This document shows, one piece after another, positions 8,307 to 17,524 of a stretch of 58,572 nucleotides of DNA. Numbering within the stretch: the first letter of the stretch is position 1; each line of letters starts with the position of its first letter. The DNA comes from Rhodoligotrophos appendicifer (lineage in GTDB: Bacteria > Pseudomonadota > Alphaproteobacteria > Rhizobiales > Im1): contig NZ_VHKL01000018.1 of NCBI RefSeq assembly GCF_007474605.1, positions 1 through 58,572 of the forward strand, read 5' to 3'. Under the pieces are notes generated by a model. That model ran no database searches, was not told the origin of the DNA, and saw nothing but the letters and a program-made list of their open reading frames with translations. Position numbers and translations under genes: made by a program.

Positions 8307-9245
8307 ATGAACACTCTTCTTCTCACGCATCCGGATTGTCTCGAGCATGAGACGCCGAAGGGGCATCCGGAACGGGTCGATCGGCTGCGCGCCATCAACC
8401 AGATCCTGGCCGCGCCGCATTTCCAGAGGCTCGACCGGCTCGAGGCCCCGCGCGGCCTGCGGGAATCGGTGCTGCTGGCCCATGAGGAATCCTATGTCTC
8501 GCGCATCGAGGAGGCGGTCCCGTCGGAGGGGATGGAGGCGGTCGACCCCGACACCTGGCTGTCGCCCCGATCTCTGGATGCGGCCTTGCGCGGGGTGGGG
8601 GCCGCGACCCGGGCGGTCGATGCCGTGTTCAATGGGGAGGCCGTGAACGCCTTCTGCGCCACGCGACCGCCGGGACACCATGCCGAAAGCGACAAGGCCA
8701 TGGGCTTCTGTTTCTTCAACAATGCGGCGATCGCCGCCCTGCATGCGCGCGAGAACCACAATGCGCAGCGGGTGGCGGTCGTCGATTTCGACGTGCATCA
8801 CGGCAATGGCACGCAGGAGATCTTCTGGTCTGACCGGGACCTGTTCTACGGCTCGACCCACCAGATGCCGCTGTTCCCGGGCACCGGCGAGATGTCGGAA
8901 ACGGGGGTGGGCAACATCGTGAACGCGCCATTGCGGGCGGGCGACGGGTCGGACCGGTTCCGCGAGGCGATGATGTCGACCATCCTGCCGGCGCTGGATG
9001 CCTTCGAGCCCGATTTGATCGTGGTCTCCGCCGGCTTCGATGCCCATCGCGACGATCCTCTGGGCAGCCTGCAGCTGAGCGAAGAGGACTTCATCTGGAT
9101 CACGCTCCGGCTCCTGGAACTCGCCGACCAGCATTGCGAAGGGCGGCTGGTGTCGGTCCTGGAAGGCGGCTACGACCTGCGCGCATTGGCGAGCTCGGTC
9201 GGATGCCACGTACAGACCCTGATGCGGGCGGCGGAGATCTCATGA
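8307..9245 (+). CDS. Histone deacetylase-family (arginase fold) amidohydrolase
   Basis: This 312-residue zinc hydrolase belongs to the histone deacetylase/AcuC/acetylpolyamine amidohydrolase superfamily and would remove acyl groups from lysines or polyamines. The active site is intact: tandem His124-His125 in RPPGHHA, zinc ligands Asp162 and His164 in [10 protein letters not shown] and Asp245 in SAGFDAH, and the transition-state Tyr289 in GGYD. It ends in an ATGA overlap with xseB. This neighbourhood is common in Rhizobiales, so the two are probably co-transcribed. The physiological substrate is unknown. Confidence 0.92.
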   Translation: MNTLLLTHPDCLEHETPKGHPERVDRLRAINQILAAPHFQRLDRLEAPRGLRESVLLAHEESYVSRIEEAVPSEGMEAVDPDTWLSPRSLDAALRGVGAATRAVDAVFNGEAVNAFCATRPPGHHAESDKAMGFCFFNNAAIAALHARENHNAQRVAVVDFDVHHGNGTQEIFWSDRDLFYGSTHQMPLFPGTGEMSETGVGNIVNAPLRAGDGSDRFREAMMSTILPALDAFEPDLIVVSAGFDAHRDDPLGSLQLSEEDFIWITLRLLELADQHCEGRLVSVLEGGYDLRALASSVGCHVQTLMRAAEIS

Positions 9246-9490
9246 TGACGGACAAGCAGGACGTGGCAGGCCTGAGCTTCGAGACGGCGTTGAAGGAACT
9301 CGAAGGCATCGTCGACCGGCTCGAGGCGGGCAAGGTCGATCTCGAGGAATCGATCACCATCTATGCCCGCGGCGAGGCCCTGAAAGCCCATTGCGAGGCC
9401 TTGCTGAAATCGGCGGAAGCCCGGATCGAGAAGATCACCCTGAAGCCGGACGGAACGGTAGCGGGAACGGTGCCGCTGGACGTGGAGTAG
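9242..9490 (+). CDS. xseB: Exodeoxyribonuclease VII small subunit
   Basis: The product is an 82-residue acidic helical-hairpin protein with the family signature [20 protein letters not shown] (residues about 10-29) followed by [17 protein letters not shown]. Several copies bind the XseA large subunit to degrade single-stranded DNA in repair. ATG 9242 overlaps the previous stop by 4 nt; a second ATG follows immediately. xseA is not in this window. Confidence 0.93.
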   Translation: MMTDKQDVAGLSFETALKELEGIVDRLEAGKVDLEESITIYARGEALKAHCEALLKSAEARIEKITLKPDGTVAGTVPLDVE

Positions 9491-9497
9491 GCGTGGC

Positions 9498-9640
9498 CCT
9501 TCGAGACGCAGCCTTGCGGCTGCTCCTCAGGATGAGAGCACCTTGCCTGGGTGCGGAGCCCTTGGCGGTCCCGGGTCTGCGCGGACGCGGTCGTCCGCTG
9601 CGGCCGGGATGACGGTGCGGGAGTGCCATGCGCTTGGGAT
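9498..9640. repeat. Two dispersed repeats between xseB and tlyA
   Basis: A CTTCGAGACG...GCTCCTCAGGATGAG element (9498-9534) is followed by a GTCCCGG...CCGGGATGAC element (about 9565-9613). In many related genomes the dxs gene lies between xseB and tlyA; here only these repeats are found. Confidence 0.8.
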
Positions 9641-9652
9641 GACGGAGAGGGA

Positions 9653-10396
9653 ATGGCGCGACAGAGGCTCGACCTCAGGCTGGTGGCGGCGGGGCTGGTG
9701 TCCAGCCGGGCGCGGGCTCAGGCGGCGGTTTCGGGCGGGCTGGTGCGGGTCGATGGCGCGGTCGCAACGAAGGCCGCGATGCTGGTGAGGGGGGATGCCC
9801 TTCTCAGCGTGGAGGCGGCACCGGAGCTTGCCTATGTCTCGCGCGCCGCCCTCAAGCTTCTCCACGGTCTCGACCATTTCGAGATCGAGGTCGCGGACAC
9901 GGTGGCGCTGGATCTCGGGGCCTCGACCGGCGGCTTCACCCAGGTGCTGCTGGCGAGGGGTGCTGCCCGGGTGTTCGCTGTGGATGTGGGCCATGGCCAG
10001 CTCGATGCCGCGATCGCCGCGGATCCTCGCGTGACGGCGATCGAAGGGCTGAATGCGCGCGATGTGGATGCCGCCACGGTTCCCGTGGCCCCGCAGCTCG
10101 TCGTCTGCGATGTGAGCTTCATCAGCCTCAAGCTGGCGCTGCCGGCGAGCCTCGCCCTGGCGGCGCCGCGGGCGGAGCTGTTGGCGCTCATCAAGCCGCA
10201 ATTCGAGGTCGGCCGCCAGGGCCTGGGCAAGGGCGGCATCGTGCGCGATCCCGCCCTGCAGGAGCAAGCCTGCACCGACATCGCGACCTTTCTGGAGGCG
10301 GAGATGGGGTGGGCGGTGCAAGGGGTGACGCCGTCGCCGATCACCGGGGGCGACGGTAACCAAGAATATCTGATCGCGGCACGGGGGCCGAGATAG
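9653..10396 (+). CDS. tlyA: TlyA-family rRNA (cytidine-2'-O)-methyltransferase
   Basis: This 247-residue protein has an N-terminal S4 RNA-binding domain (about 5-65) and an FtsJ-like methyltransferase domain. The SAM site is LDLGASTGGFTQ (86-97), and the K-D-K-E set appears as Lys68 in AALKL, Asp153 in VCDVSF, Lys181 in IKPQFEVG and the Glu in GNQEYLIAARG. Family members 2'-O-methylate 16S and sometimes 23S rRNA and were once called hemolysins. ATG 9653 was chosen because GGAGAGG precedes it and the S4 domain begins there. Confidence 0.9.
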   Translation: MARQRLDLRLVAAGLVSSRARAQAAVSGGLVRVDGAVATKAAMLVRGDALLSVEAAPELAYVSRAALKLLHGLDHFEIEVADTVALDLGASTGGFTQVLLARGAARVFAVDVGHGQLDAAIAADPRVTAIEGLNARDVDAATVPVAPQLVVCDVSFISLKLALPASLALAAPRAELLALIKPQFEVGRQGLGKGGIVRDPALQEQACTDIATFLEAEMGWAVQGVTPSPITGGDGNQEYLIAARGPR

Positions 10397-10455
10397 CGAT
10401 ATGATCGTGCAGCGGATATAATCGCCGCCCCTTCCCAAGCTCGAGGATCACTTTC

Positions 10456-10965
10456 ATGCGCAATGACGAGACTTTGTCGGCCGAAGAGAAGAAGACGCTG
10501 GCCCATGGCCTGTCCCGGGTTCTGGCGGACAGCTTCAAGCTCTATCAGAAGACCCACGGGTTCCATTGGAACATCGAGGCGGCGAATTTTCACGACCTGC
10601 ACCTGATGCTGGAGGAACAATATCGCGACATCTGGGATGCGGTGGACGTGATCGCCGAGCGGATCCGCGCATTGGGCCATTATGCGCCGTCGACGGCGAC
10701 CGATTTCAGCCAGCTGTCGGAGATCGAGGAGGAGCGCGGCGTGCCCGAGGCCAAGGCGATGCTGAAGCAGCTGGTGGCCGACAATGAGACGGTGGTGCGG
10801 ACCATGCGCGACATCCGGCCGAAAGTGGAAGAGGCCGGCGACACCGCCACCGGCAGCATGCTGGACGACCGGCTGCAGGTGCATGACAAATATATCTGGA
10901 TGCTGAAGGCGACGCTGAAAGACGGCGGCAAGGGCACGAAGTCGGTGCTGGAGACGCTGACCTAG
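10456..10965 (+). CDS. dps: Dps-family DNA-binding ferritin-like protein
   Basis: The product is a 169-residue four-helix ferritin-like protein forming dodecamers that store iron and protect DNA. The inter-subunit ferroxidase site is visible as His37 in GFHWN and Asp64/Glu68 in DVIAER. The end (KDGGKGTKSVLETLT) is short and only mildly basic, so iron storage may matter more than DNA binding. The downstream aroC converges on it with 5 bp between the stops. Confidence 0.92.
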   Translation: MRNDETLSAEEKKTLAHGLSRVLADSFKLYQKTHGFHWNIEAANFHDLHLMLEEQYRDIWDAVDVIAERIRALGHYAPSTATDFSQLSEIEEERGVPEAKAMLKQLVADNETVVRTMRDIRPKVEEAGDTATGSMLDDRLQVHDKYIWMLKATLKDGGKGTKSVLETLT

Positions 10966-10970
10966 GCCGC

Positions 10971-12056
10971 TCAGCCGTTCTGGGCGCGGTTCAGGAGAAA
11001 ATGGTCGGCGAGGACCAGGGCCATCATGGCTTCGCCGACGGGGACCGCGCGGATGCCGACGCAGGGGTCGTGACGGCCTTTGGTGACGATCTCGGTGTCC
11101 TCGCCCGCAGCCGTCACCGTATGGCGGGGGCTGAGGATGGAGGAGGTGGGCTTCACGGCGAAGCGGACGATGATGTCCTGGCCGGTGGAGATGCCGCCCA
11201 GGATGCCGCCGGCATGGTTGGAGGCGAAATCGACGGCGCCGTCGACCATGCGCATCTCGTCGGCATTGGTCTCGCCGGTGAGGCTGGCCGCCTCGAAGCC
11301 CTCGCCGATCTCGACCGCCTTCACCGCATTGATGCTCATCATGGCGGAGGCGAGATCCTGGTCGAGCTTGGCATAAAGGGGTGCGCCGAGGCCGGGCGGT
11401 GCGCCTGAGGCGATCACCTCGATGACGGCGCCGGCGGAGGAGCCGGCCTTGCGGACCTGGTCGAGATGGGCCTCCCACAGGCGGGCGGTCTCGGCATCGG
11501 GGCAGAAGAAGGGGTTGCGGGCGACCTCGTCCCAGTCCCAACGGGCGCGGTCGATCCGGTGCGGGCCGATCTGGACCAGGGCGCCGCGGATCGTGATCCC
11601 AGGCACGACCTTGCGGGCGACGGCGCCGGCAGCGACCCGGGCGGCGGTCTCGCGAGCGGAAGAGCGGCCGCCGCCGCGATAGTCGCGGATGCCGTATTTC
11701 TTCAGATAGGTGTAGTCGGCATGGCCGGGGCGGAACTTGTCGCGGATGTCGGCGTAATCCTTGGAGCGCTGGTCGGTGTTCTCGATCATCAAGGCGATGG
11801 GCGTGCCGGTGGTGCGGGGGCCGTCGCTGCGGTCATCCTCGAAGGTGCCGGAGAGGATGCGGACGCGGTCGTCCTCGCGGCGCTGGGTCGTGAAGCGCGA
11901 CTGTCCCGGCTTGCGGCGATCGAGGTCGCGCTGGATATCGGCCTCGGTGAGGGACAGGCCCGGCGGGCAGCCGTCGATCACGCAGCCCAGGGCCGGCCCG
12001 TGGCTCTCGCCGAAGGTGGTCATGCGGAAGATGTGGCCGAAGCTGTTATGCGACAT
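10971..12056 (-). CDS. aroC: Chorismate synthase
   Basis: The 361-residue protein converts 5-enolpyruvylshikimate-3-phosphate to chorismate using reduced FMN, the last shikimate-pathway step. All signatures are present: [18 protein letters not shown] near the N terminus, [20 protein letters not shown] around residue 130, and [18 protein letters not shown] near the C terminus. I chose ATG 12056 ([20 protein letters not shown]) because the 12 preceding in-frame residues are Arg/Pro-rich and atypical. Confidence 0.95.
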   Translation of the reverse strand: MSHNSFGHIFRMTTFGESHGPALGCVIDGCPPGLSLTEADIQRDLDRRKPGQSRFTTQRREDDRVRILSGTFEDDRSDGPRTTGTPIALMIENTDQRSKDYADIRDKFRPGHADYTYLKKYGIRDYRGGGRSSARETAARVAAGAVARKVVPGITIRGALVQIGPHRIDRARWDWDEVARNPFFCPDAETARLWEAHLDQVRKAGSSAGAVIEVIASGAPPGLGAPLYAKLDQDLASAMMSINAVKAVEIGEGFEAASLTGETNADEMRMVDGAVDFASNHAGGILGGISTGQDIIVRFAVKPTSSILSPRHTVTAAGEDTEIVTKGRHDPCVGIRAVPVGEAMMALVLADHFLLNRAQNG

Positions 12057-12154
12057 GAAACGGGTTCTAGGGCGCGGGAGGCCGCGCGGCAAGGGCAGGT
12101 TGATTCAGTCTGGCGGGAAACGCGGCCAAGGCCCTGGGGGAGGCGGCTGCTTGG

Positions 12155-12169
12155 TTAAACTTCAGTTAA
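12155..12169. promoter_or_regulatory. TTAA-N7-TTAA box (CtrA-type full site)
   Basis: TTAA at 12155-12158 and 12166-12169 are separated by 7 bases, the consensus spacing of a CtrA site in alphaproteobacteria; a third TTAAC follows at 12174-12178. It lies about 100 bp upstream of aroC in the 268-bp gap between two leftward genes, a gap that is otherwise unremarkable. TTAA is rare in this GC-rich sequence, which raises the weight of the match. Confidence 0.4.
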
Positions 12170-12324
12170 AAGTTTAACGAAAGGGCGCGGCGGATTCCGG
12201 ATCTCGGCCGCCGGCGCTAAGCGGTTGATCGGATTCAGAGGACGGATCCGACTCACTTTATGAACAGTTTGACTCAATTTATCAGCATCGCGCGCTAAGC
12301 GTCTGAGGGGATTCAGCGAACGGC

Positions 12325-13371
12325 TCAGGGGATCACGGTGTGCCGGCGCAGGGTCGCGAGGGCGTCGAGGATCGACTGCTCGGTGTCGATGGCGTCGGGA
12401 AAACCATGCTGCCGGGACTTCACGATGGAGGAGAGATCGTCCCAGTCGGCGCGGAAGAGGAAGTCGCCGAAGGTCCAGTTGGCGAGGCTGGCGAGGGGGT
12501 GCGGAGCGAGGTTGCGGGCGGTGATCAGGGCCTGCCATTCGGCGTCGGCGCCGGACATGATCGCGGCCAGGGGGGCATTGCGGACCTGGCCTAAGGGCAC
12601 GGCGAAGAACTCCGCCAGACGCGGCCAGAGATTGGACCAGCGGAAATAGTCGCCATTGATGATGTTGTAGGATTGGTTGGCGCAGACGGGATCGGTCGCG
12701 GCCCAGACCATGGCGCGGGCCAGGAGGCGGGCGTCGGTCGCCTGGCTGATCGAGTGATAGCAGGCTTCGGTGCCGGGGAAATCCAAGGGCTGGCCCCGGG
12801 CGGCGCAGAGGGCGCCATAGGCGCCGAGAAGGGTGACGAGGTTGAAGGGGTAGCCCGTCGTGGGGGCGCAGACGATGTGGGGGCGCACCGTCGACCAGGT
12901 CCAGTCGCGGCCCCGCTGCAAGCGCTCCACGTCGTCGAGCTGGTCGTAATAGAAGTTGGGACCGGCATGGCGCGGATCGCTTTCCCGGGCCGGCGTGCGG
13001 TAGGGGCCGAGATGGCTGCCATACCATTTCGTGCCATGGACGAGGCTCACATGCTCCAGGGAGGGCGAGGCGGCCAGCGGCTCCAGGATATGGGCCAGCA
13101 TGGCGCGATTCATGGCGGCTTCGGCGGGCGCGTCGGGATTGCTGTAGCGGGCGCAGTAGAAGAGATGGGTGACGGTGCCGAGATGCACGGCCGCTTCACG
13201 ACAGGCGCGGGCGTCGGCGAGGTCGAGGGCGAGATGACGCCAGCCGGGACTTGCCGGCGGGGCCTTGCGCGACAGGCCGGTGACCGTCCAGTCGCCGAGG
13301 CTGACGAGATGATCGACCAAAGTGGTGCCGACAATGCCGAGGGCACCGGCGATCAAAGCGTGGCGGGGCAT
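12325..13371 (-). CDS. PRISE-type SDR (progesterone 5-beta-reductase/iridoid synthase-like)
   Basis: This is a 348-residue extended SDR. The nucleotide-binding motif is GALGIVGTTL (9-18). It lacks the classical YxxxK pair and instead has the PRISE signatures: Lys115 in VHGTKWYG and the Tyr pair 141-142 in NFYYDQLDD. Family members reduce activated C=C bonds of enones (steroids, iridoids, small enones) with NADPH. It ends a leftward run of three genes after an SDR (1-bp gap) and an acyl-CoA ligase, suggesting a role in breaking down an isoprenoid or alicyclic compound. The substrate is not predictable. Confidence 0.85.
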   Translation of the reverse strand: MPRHALIAGALGIVGTTLVDHLVSLGDWTVTGLSRKAPPASPGWRHLALDLADARACREAAVHLGTVTHLFYCARYSNPDAPAEAAMNRAMLAHILEPLAASPSLEHVSLVHGTKWYGSHLGPYRTPARESDPRHAGPNFYYDQLDDVERLQRGRDWTWSTVRPHIVCAPTTGYPFNLVTLLGAYGALCAARGQPLDFPGTEACYHSISQATDARLLARAMVWAATDPVCANQSYNIINGDYFRWSNLWPRLAEFFAVPLGQVRNAPLAAIMSGADAEWQALITARNLAPHPLASLANWTFGDFLFRADWDDLSSIVKSRQHGFPDAIDTEQSILDALATLRRHTVIP

Positions 13372-13372
13372 G

Positions 13373-14098
13373 TCATCTCCGGGTCGGGCGCAGGATGATT
13401 TCATCGAGGGCCACATGGGCGGGTTGGCGCAAGGCCCAAAGGACGCTCGCCGCCACGTCCTCCGGCAACAGATATTGCTTGAAGCGGGCGTAGAATTCCT
13501 CGGCGCGGGCCACATCGCCCTGCCAGCGGCTCAGGGCGAATTCGGTGCGCACAACGCCGGGAATGATCTCGATGAAGCGCAGGCCGGTGGCGGCATAGTC
13601 GAGGCGCAGACCCGCCATGAGGCCGTGGAGGGCATGCTTGGTCATGCCATAATCGGCCAAGCCCGCCACCGCCTCGCGGCTGACGATGGATCCGATGGCG
13701 ACGAGATCACCGGCGTCACGGGCGAGCCAGGCCGGAAGCAGGATCTGCGCGAGATCGGCAAGGCTCGTCAGGTTCACCGAGAGTTTGGCGGCGAGGTCTC
13801 CCTCGTCAGCCTCATGATAGGATGTCTTGCCGCCGGCGTCGTGGCCGGCCGCATAGACGAGGGTGTCGATGGCCCAGTCGGGAGGCAGCTGGGCCATGAG
13901 GCGCGCAGCCGCCCCGGGCTCAGACAGATCGGCAGCGATGAGATGAAGGGCCTCGCCGAAGCGGGCGCTGAGAGGCGCAAGCCGTTCGATGCGGCGCCCG
14001 GTGGCGACGATGCGTGCGCCGGCTTCGAGCAAGGCTAATGCGCAAGCCTCACCGATGCCGCTGGTGGCGCCGGTGACGAGAACAGTGCGTTCAGACAT
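13373..14098 (-). CDS. Classical SDR oxidoreductase
   Basis: The 241-residue enzyme has the cofactor motif TGATSGIG (9-16) and a catalytic YGMTK with a preceding Ser (IGSIVSRE). It would interconvert an alcohol and a ketone or aldehyde with NAD(P). ATG 14098 overlaps the end of the acyl-CoA ligase gene by 8 bp and its stop is 1 bp from the PRISE gene, so the three form one operon. Confidence 0.87.
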   Translation of the reverse strand: MSERTVLVTGATSGIGEACALALLEAGARIVATGRRIERLAPLSARFGEALHLIAADLSEPGAAARLMAQLPPDWAIDTLVYAAGHDAGGKTSYHEADEGDLAAKLSVNLTSLADLAQILLPAWLARDAGDLVAIGSIVSREAVAGLADYGMTKHALHGLMAGLRLDYAATGLRFIEIIPGVVRTEFALSRWQGDVARAEEFYARFKQYLLPEDVAASVLWALRQPAHVALDEIILRPTRR

Positions 14099-15707
14099 TG
14101 GAGGTCTCCGGGCGCTTCGCGCGGCCAGCCGCCTGCGGGTCCACCCAGGTCTCGGGGGTGATGCCGCGGGTGCGGAGTTCGGCCTTGCGGATCTTCTGGG
14201 TGGGGGTCTTGGGCAATTCGACCATGAGCTCGATGAAGCGGGGCCGGGCAAAATCCGGCATGCGCGCCGCGCAGTGGGCGGCCAGGGTTGCGGCGTCGCA
14301 CGCACTGCCGGTTTTCACGACCACACAGGCCTTCACCTCCTGCTCAAGAGCATCATAAGGGGAGGCGACGCCGATCACCGCGACCTCGGCGACGTCGGGA
14401 TGGCTGCGCAGAACCTCCTCGACCTCGAAGGAGGAGATGTTCTCGCCGCGACGGCGGATCGCGTCCTTGGCGCGATCCAGGAAGAAGAAATAGCCCTCGT
14501 CATCGCGGCGCATGACGTCGCCGGTGTGGAACCAGAGGTTGCGCCACGCTTCTAGGGTCGACTCGGGGCGATTGTGATAGGCGAGCATGGTCGTCCAGGG
14601 CTTCTTCGGGCGCACGACGAGCTCGCCGGGGGTGCCGGTGGGAACCTCCTCGTCGGTTTCGGGATCGACGAGGCGGGCCTCGAAGCGGTCGGCGACGATA
14701 CGCCCGCAACTGCGGGGACGGCGGGGCTCGTGGCGCGGATGAAACAGCGGGCAGTTGAGCTCGGTCGAGCCGTAGAGTTCGATCAGCTGGACACCGAAGC
14801 GGCGCTCGAAGCGGGGCCCAAGCTCGGGCGAAGTCGGGACGGCGGTGGCGATGCGCAGGGCGGTGTCCGCATCGCCGGGGTCCTCGGGCTGCTTCAGAAT
14901 GAACTCGACCATGACGCCGAGGAGATTGGTGGCCGTCACCTTGTGCTCGCGAATATGGGCAAGCCAGCGGCTGGCGCTGAATTGGGGACTGAGCACGATC
15001 TCGGTCTCGAGGATCAGCGCGCCGAGCACGCCGAGCAGCAGGGCGTTGGCGTGGAAGAGAGGCAGGCAGGAATAGAGGACATCGCGGGAGGTCAGCCCAA
15101 GCTGATCGATATAGACGTCCGGATTGGCGCGCAGCTGGCCATGGGGCATGACTACGCCCTTGGAGCGGCCGGTGGTGCCGGAGGTGTAGATGATGGCGCC
15201 CGGATCGCGCTCCGTCACGGTGATGGCAATGGAGCGGGCGGGAGCGAGGAGCAGGTCGGCGAAATGGAGGTGCTCCACGGTCGCAGGGAGCGCAACGGAG
15301 GGGGCGCCGTCGGGGACCTCGATGACGGTGTGCAGGGTGGGCGCCTCGGGCAGGATGGCTGCGATCGATGGCAGGTGAGCGGTGGCGGCGACGATGATCG
15401 CAGCGCCCGAATCCCTCACGATATGGGCGAGATAGTCGCCGACATAGGCGGTGTTGACGGTGACGATGACGGCGCCGAGGCGGTTCGTCGCAAACCAGGC
15501 CTCGATGAATTCGGGCATCGAGGGAAGCATCAGCAGGAGGCGGTCGCCGCGGGCGAGACCGAGTTCGGCAAAGGCCGCGGCGAGGCGGCGGGAGACCTGC
15601 TCGATCTCGCCATAGCTGCGGCTTGCGCCGGTGGTCAAAGTGAGGAAGCGGCGGTCGGGCAGGCGGGAGGCGCGCTCCTCGATCAAGGCGGGAAGGGCGA
15701 GCGTCAT
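14091..15707 (-). CDS. AMP-dependent acyl-CoA ligase (CaiC/FadD-like)
   Basis: This 538-residue ANL-superfamily enzyme activates a carboxylic acid to acyl-AMP and then acyl-CoA. The P-loop is IIYTSGTTGRSKGVVMPHGQ (about 168-187), the YGSTE motif is LIELYGSTELN, the hinge region is DRAKDAIRRRGENISSFEVE, and the catalytic Lys is in TPTQKIRKAEL near the C terminus. It leads the leftward operon with the SDR and PRISE reductase; AAGGA precedes ATG 15707. The context fits CoA activation of an imported carboxylate. Confidence 0.9.
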   Translation of the reverse strand: MTLALPALIEERASRLPDRRFLTLTTGASRSYGEIEQVSRRLAAAFAELGLARGDRLLLMLPSMPEFIEAWFATNRLGAVIVTVNTAYVGDYLAHIVRDSGAAIIVAATAHLPSIAAILPEAPTLHTVIEVPDGAPSVALPATVEHLHFADLLLAPARSIAITVTERDPGAIIYTSGTTGRSKGVVMPHGQLRANPDVYIDQLGLTSRDVLYSCLPLFHANALLLGVLGALILETEIVLSPQFSASRWLAHIREHKVTATNLLGVMVEFILKQPEDPGDADTALRIATAVPTSPELGPRFERRFGVQLIELYGSTELNCPLFHPRHEPRRPRSCGRIVADRFEARLVDPETDEEVPTGTPGELVVRPKKPWTTMLAYHNRPESTLEAWRNLWFHTGDVMRRDDEGYFFFLDRAKDAIRRRGENISSFEVEEVLRSHPDVAEVAVIGVASPYDALEQEVKACVVVKTGSACDAATLAAHCAARMPDFARPRFIELMVELPKTPTQKIRKAELRTRGITPETWVDPQAAGRAKRPETSNV

Positions 15708-15715
15708 GAGGCGGG

Positions 15716-15990
15716 TCCTTCGAGACGCGCCCTGCGGCCGCTCCTCAGGATGAGGGCTTTCTTATAACTGTCATCCGGGGCTTGACCCGGAATCCCCGAG
15801 CCGCATGGGGTCCCTGGCCGCATAGGGCCCCCGAGCCGCATGGGGTCCCGGCGCTGCGCAGCACCGCTGCGCGCTGCGGCGCGTCCGGGATGACGTCCTT
15901 CGCTACACGGGATGAGGGCTTTCCCGTGGAGCACGAGATCCCGGGTCTGCCCTGCAGCACTCCCTGCTGCAGGGCGTCGGGGATGACGGG
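15716..15990. repeat. Intergenic repeat cluster
   Basis: The 336-bp gap 15708-16043 is mostly repeats: a CTTCGAGACG...CTCAGGATGAGG element (15716-15755), then GTCATCC...GGCTTGACCCGGAATCC (about 15769-15797), a direct run of GAGCCGCATGGGGTCCC-like units (about 15798-15851), and GTCCCGG...CCGGGATGAC (about 15846-15893). A degenerate copy reaches about 15990. No gene was seen. Confidence 0.8.
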
Positions 15991-16043
15991 GGAACGGGGG
16001 ACTCCGAGGGGAGAGTGCGGGCGAGACGGCCAAGCGTGAGATC

Positions 16044-16634
16044 CTAGATCATGTGCAGCGCACCGGAGAATGCGGGCTGCGGGGCATCATGCTGAGGGCG
16101 TTCGATGGTGGGGTCGATCGCGGGGAAATCCGGCCACTCCGCCAGGCCCGGGGTCTGCGCGTTCAGCAGGGGTCGCAAGGCGCCCAAGGCCGAAACGCGA
16201 TCGCCGTCATTGGCCTCCATCAGCTGCTGCCAGGCTGCGGGAGCAAGCTTCACCTGGATGAGGGAGGAGGGGAATCCGAAAACATCCGTGGTGCCGGTTC
16301 CAACAAGCACTTCGGGAACGGCGAAGACATAGGTCTCTTGTCCGGATTTATACTCTCCCTGGACCTTGACGACCGGCGTGGAGGGTCCGCCTGCGGGCGC
16401 CTCTCCCACGAGATCGAAACGGTCGTGATAGGGATCGAAGCCCAGGACGGTCTGATCCAGATCATCCTGGTCCAGAGGCACGTGCACCGTCTCGGACTCC
16501 TCGTCGTCCAGGTCGAGCTTCAGCCGACGCGTCTGGTAGGGGCCGGGCTTCGTCAGGGTCACCGAAACGTCCTCTTCCTCATAGCGCGCCTTCATGGAGG
16601 CATAGTCCGGCTTCGACGCTGCAGTTCGGGTCAT
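16044..16634 (-). CDS. Hypothetical acidic protein
   Basis: This 196-residue soluble protein has no signal peptide, membrane helix or family I recognise. The first 70 residues are strongly charged (RYEEEDVSV, LDLDDEESETVHVPLDQDDL), the middle (85-150) alternates as in beta structure (QETYVFAVPEVLVGTG, LIQVKLAPAAWQQL), and the end is Pro-rich. A very good ribosome-binding site (GAAGGAG) sits 7 bases before ATG 16634. It is flanked by repeats and a separate operon and could be monocistronic. Confidence 0.7.
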   Translation of the reverse strand: MTRTAASKPDYASMKARYEEEDVSVTLTKPGPYQTRRLKLDLDDEESETVHVPLDQDDLDQTVLGFDPYHDRFDLVGEAPAGGPSTPVVKVQGEYKSGQETYVFAVPEVLVGTGTTDVFGFPSSLIQVKLAPAAWQQLMEANDGDRVSALGALRPLLNAQTPGLAEWPDFPAIDPTIERPQHDAPQPAFSGALHMI

Positions 16635-16752
16635 GAGTCATCTCCTTCACATCGGCCACGGTCAAGCGTGGAGGAGATAGAGTGGTGCGCAGTCGCGTCG
16701 CCGTCGGGGTCGATTTGTGACCGGTGAGGTCCATTTCTGCAACCGTGTGCGG

Positions 16753-17520
16753 TCACCGCGCCGTCATGCCACCATCGACGGGGAGCATCACGCCGGTGAT
16801 CATGCGGGCCTCGTCGCTGGATAGGAAGACGGCGGCGGCGGCGACGTCGTCGAGGCCGATCAGGCGCTGCATGGGCACACCCGCTCCGAACTTCGCGAGG
16901 AAGGCCTCTTCATCGCCGGTTCGCCGGCCGATCTCACGCATCAGGGGGGTATCGATGGGGCCGGGGCAGAGGGCGTTGACGCGGATGGGCACGGGGGCGA
17001 ATTCGAGAGCGATCGCGCCGACGAGGCCGCCGATGCCGTGCTTGGAGGCGGCATAGGCCGTGAAGCCCGCGCGGACCATGATGGACTGGATCGAACCAGT
17101 GAACAGGATCGAGGCATTGGCGCCGGACTGGGCGGCCTCGCGCAGGGCCGGGACCGCGGCCTGGGCCATGAGGAAGGGGCCGGTGAGATTGGCGTCGATC
17201 ACCTTGCGGAACTCGCCCGCCGGGATCGATTCGACGCCGCCCTGCTGCGGCACGCCGGCATTGTTGTGGAGGATGTGCAGGGCGCCGAATTCGGAGACGG
17301 CCCGGGCGACGGCCTCCTGGCACTGGGCCTCGTCGGTGTGGTCGGAGACCAGCCAGCGGGCCTGTCCGCCGAGCTCGCCGGCAACCGCGCTCACCTTGTC
17401 GGCGGCGAGGTCGGTGAGCAGCAGGCGGGCGCCCTCGCGGGCGAAGTAACGCGCGGTGGCGGCGCCGATGCCGGAGCCCGCGCCGGTGATGATGGCGATC
17501 TTGCCGTCGAGACGACCCAT
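16753..17520 (-). CDS. Classical SDR oxidoreductase (FabG-like)
   Basis: This 255-residue NAD(P)-dependent dehydrogenase has TGAGSGIG (12-19), NNAG (about 88-91), the catalytic Ser in ILFTGSIQS, YAASK, and a C-terminal LPVDGGMTAR. It resembles 3-hydroxyacyl-CoA, secondary-alcohol or hydroxysteroid dehydrogenases. It is the last gene of the seven-gene leftward run with the flavoprotein (4-bp gap) and the Liv-type importer, which ties it to the transported compound. ATG 17520 was chosen over a far-upstream frame extension running through the flavoprotein gene. Confidence 0.88.
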   Translation of the reverse strand: MGRLDGKIAIITGAGSGIGAATARYFAREGARLLLTDLAADKVSAVAGELGGQARWLVSDHTDEAQCQEAVARAVSEFGALHILHNNAGVPQQGGVESIPAGEFRKVIDANLTGPFLMAQAAVPALREAAQSGANASILFTGSIQSIMVRAGFTAYAASKHGIGGLVGAIALEFAPVPIRVNALCPGPIDTPLMREIGRRTGDEEAFLAKFGAGVPMQRLIGLDDVAAAAVFLSSDEARMITGVMLPVDGGMTAR

Positions 17521-17524
17521 GAGT

